Source: Flavobacterium sp. (GTDB lineage: Bacteria > Bacteroidota > Bacteroidia > Flavobacteriales > Flavobacteriaceae). From it: a stretch of DNA of 64,000 nucleotides. Shown piece after piece: positions 62,103 to 64,000 of the stretch (position 1 is the first letter of the stretch; each line of letters begins with the position of its first letter). The position numbers and the translations under genes are program-made. Location of the stretch: assembly GCF_027484705.1 (NCBI RefSeq), contig NZ_JAIXSL010000018.1:1-64000 (forward strand). The letters run 5' to 3'. The notes beneath the pieces were generated by a model. The model saw nothing but the letters and a program-made list of their open reading frames with translations. It was not told where the DNA came from and made no database searches.

Positions 62103-64000
62103 ATGGACGGATTAGAATTTAAATTTCAAGAAGAATCTTTTAATAAATTATTCCCTTATTTTATTCTAATCGACGCCGCTTTTCAAATCGTAGGATTCGG
62201 GAAAAGCATTGCTAAAATTTGCCCTGATTTAAAAGCGAATGTTCCGTTTAATGCCTTTTTCATACTCAAAAGACCGCAGGCCGAAACCAATACCTTTGAT
62301 GCGTTATTGCATTTCAGTAATCAATTAGTAGTTATTGAAAGTAATGCTGATGGTGTTGCACTTAGAGGACAATTTGAATTTCTTAACGGACAATTGCTAT
62401 TTGTGGGCTCGCCTTGGTTCAACTCGATGAACGAGGTGGTGGAAAGAAGTCTGACTATTAATGATTTTGCTATTCACGATCCCCTTTTAGATTTACTTCA
62501 CGTTTTAAAAAATCAGGAAATTTCTGCTAAAGAACTGAAAGAAACGCTGATCACGATCAACAAACAAAAAAATGATCTAAAAAAAGCCAACAAAGAAATT
62601 CATGACATCGCCTTGTTTCCCACACAAAATCCGGATCCTTTGATTCGAATCGATTTTGATGGGAATTTGATCAAAAGAAACCCTGCGGCTGAAACGCTCT
62701 TGTCCTTTATTCATGAAGGTAGAGAATACGATGCAGCCACTTTTTTCAAAATCATTAGCCCCCAAATTGATGTAGACCAAGAGCGCTATATTTTTGAAAC
62801 CCAATCAGGATCTAAAGATTATTCGTTTGTGTGTAAAAGCCTTAAAGAAGAAAAGTACATTAATATTTATGGGCGAGATATCACAGAACAAAAAAGAAAT
62901 AGGGCCGAATTAGAACGATTGTCTCTGGTAGCGAGTTCAAATGAAAACGGAATCGTCTTTACGTATCCTGATGGCACTATTTTCTGGTGCAATGATGCAT
63001 ACACCAATTTAACAGGCTTTCCTAAAGAGTTTATTTTAGGCAAGACGCCTATAGAAATTGGGAAATGCGAGCATACCAATACCGAAGATTTTTCAAAAAT
63101 GCTTACGCCTTTCTATAAGGGTGAACCTTTTGAAGTAGAACTCATTCACGGCAAAAAGGATGGTAGTCATTTCTGGTCCAGAACCAAAGGGCAACCGATT
63201 TTTGACGAACAAGGCAAGGTAAAGCAGTATTTCGCGATGCTTGAGGATATTTCCCTTAAAAAGCGCTATGACGAAAGTTTAGAAAAAGAAAAAAGCAAAT
63301 ACCAAAGTATTATCGCCAACATGAATTTGGGCTTACTGGAAGTTGATTTGAATGATGTGATCACATTATCCAACAACAGCTTTAATGAAATGAGTGGTTA
63401 TGCTTCAGAAGAGTTGGTTGGCAAAAAAGCTGCTGAATTGTTGATGCCTAGTGAAAGCCAAAAAATCATTCTTTCCAAAAATGACACCCGAAAACAAGGT
63501 GTTACCGATTCCTACGAAATAAAAATATTCAATAAAAAAGGGGAAAAAAGAAATTGGCTAATTAGCGGAGCTCCTAATTATGACCTTAACGGAAATGTCA
63601 TCGGATCTATTGGCATACATCTCGATATTACCGAACAAAAAGCCCAGGAAGAGCAATTATTGATGTTGTCGCTTATTGCTGAAAAAAACATTAATGCCGT
63701 ACTTATCGCGGACAAAAATGGTTTAATTGAATGGGCTAATACTAGTTTTTTAGGCATGTCTGGCTTTTCGATGGAGGAAATCATAGGAAAGAAACCAGGC
63801 CATTTATTGCAAGGCCCGGAAACCAATCCGGAAACAGTAATCTACTTGAAAGACCGCATCCAAAAAGGATTGCCTTTCAATTGTGAAATTGTCAATTATT
63901 CTAAAGCTGGTAAGAAATACTGGGTCAGCATTCAAGGGCAGGCTTTGTATAACAAGAAAAATGAGATTGTGAAATTCTTTGCAATCGAGGAAAATATCAC
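62103..64000 (+). CDS. HNOBA-PAS sensor protein, 5' part
   Basis: At least 632 residues, cut by the window end. The N-terminal part (about 1-160; FNKLFPYFILIDAAFQIVGF, FGKSIAKICPDLKANVPF and LLFVGSPWFNSMNEVVERS) is the HNOBA domain, which docks on H-NOX. A coiled linker (SAKELKETLITINKQKNDLK) is followed by at least four PAS domains ending DITEQKRN, DISLKKRYDES, DITEQKAQE and the unfinished AIEENIT. The remaining part should be a histidine kinase or diguanylate cyclase; it is not visible. It starts two bases after the H-NOX stop. Confidence 0.92.
   Translation, partial: MDGLEFKFQEESFNKLFPYFILIDAAFQIVGFGKSIAKICPDLKANVPFNAFFILKRPQAETNTFDALLHFSNQLVVIESNADGVALRGQFEFLNGQLLFVGSPWFNSMNEVVERSLTINDFAIHDPLLDLLHVLKNQEISAKELKETLITINKQKNDLKKANKEIHDIALFPTQNPDPLIRIDFDGNLIKRNPAAETLLSFIHEGREYDAATFFKIISPQIDVDQERYIFETQSGSKDYSFVCKSLKEEKYINIYGRDITEQKRNRAELERLSLVASSNENGIVFTYPDGTIFWCNDAYTNLTGFPKEFILGKTPIEIGKCEHTNTEDFSKMLTPFYKGEPFEVELIHGKKDGSHFWSRTKGQPIFDEQGKVKQYFAMLEDISLKKRYDESLEKEKSKYQSIIANMNLGLLEVDLNDVITLSNNSFNEMSGYASEELVGKKAAELLMPSESQKIILSKNDTRKQGVTDSYEIKIFNKKGEKRNWLISGAPNYDLNGNVIGSIGIHLDITEQKAQEEQLLMLSLIAEKNINAVLIADKNGLIEWANTSFLGMSGFSMEEIIGKKPGHLLQGPETNPETVIYLKDRIQKGLPFNCEIVNYSKAGKKYWVSIQGQALYNKKNEIVKFFAIEENI

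Noticed and set aside
1..64000. Insertion sequence, prophage or rRNA operon
   Set aside because: No transposase, integrase, phage structural gene or rRNA sequence was seen on either strand.

Overview
The window looks like a chromosome segment of a Flavobacteriaceae bacterium, most likely Flavobacterium or a close relative. The evidence is seven proteins ending in a type IX secretion (T9SS) type A sorting domain, SusC/TonB-type receptor architecture, promoters of the Bacteroidota form TTTG-N19-TAnnTTTG (two perfect examples sit in front of tRNA genes), and an absence of Shine-Dalgarno sequences. Several apparent TTG starts are simply the end of a TAnnTTTG -7 box, and I moved those genes to the next ATG.

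Layout. 1-5.3 kb: two co-directional exported proteins, one a 1662-residue PKD/T9SS protein. 5.3-9.8 kb: an accessory stretch of small lipoproteins, two class-C beta-lactamase-like hydrolases and a GNAT acetyltransferase, separated by odd intergenic sequence; two of the genes carry the same promoter/leader repeat. 9.8-16.7 kb: three large T9SS adhesin-like proteins. 17-19.7 kb: a TPR sensor kinase and LuxR-type regulator pair. 19.9-23.9 kb: a TonB receptor, a membrane protein and a TetR regulator, with matching operators TGAACAnTGTTCA on both sides of tetR. 24-28.3 kb: a membrane AraC regulator, an alpha/beta hydrolase, a beta-barrel and a T9SS protein. 28.3-32 kb: two T9SS-secreted enzymes (phospholipase D-like, endonuclease I). 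32.2-35.3 kb: a J-KTSC protein and a MoxR/VWA pair. 35.4-40.1 kb: a sulfur-handling cluster (TauE, two persulfide-dioxygenase/rhodanese paralogues, rhodanese, DUF2892, Cys-rich peptide) with a Crp/Fnr-like box. 40.2-47 kb: TlpA thioredoxin, tRNA-Tyr, PIG-L deacetylase, micro-protein and Na+ symporter, DUF2911. 47.2-54.5 kb: a photolyase cluster and housekeeping genes (tcdA, TatD, HAD, MFS).

54.5-60.1 kb: two AT-rich beta-lactamase-like genes lie between a promoter with three TAGTT half-site operators spaced exactly 20 bp apart and a BlaI/M56 (BlaR1-like) pair. The arrangement suggests that imported hydrolases were captured under a BlaI-type switch. 60.1-64 kb: tRNA-Arg, an unusual run of three hairpins including a duplicated 68-bp hairpin-terminator unit, then an operon of a lone receiver, an H-NOX nitric-oxide sensor and an HNOBA-multi-PAS protein cut by the window end. 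That operon is preceded by two 13-bp direct repeats 21 bp apart, resembling a LytTR-type activator site.

No insertion sequence, prophage, CRISPR array or rRNA gene was seen.
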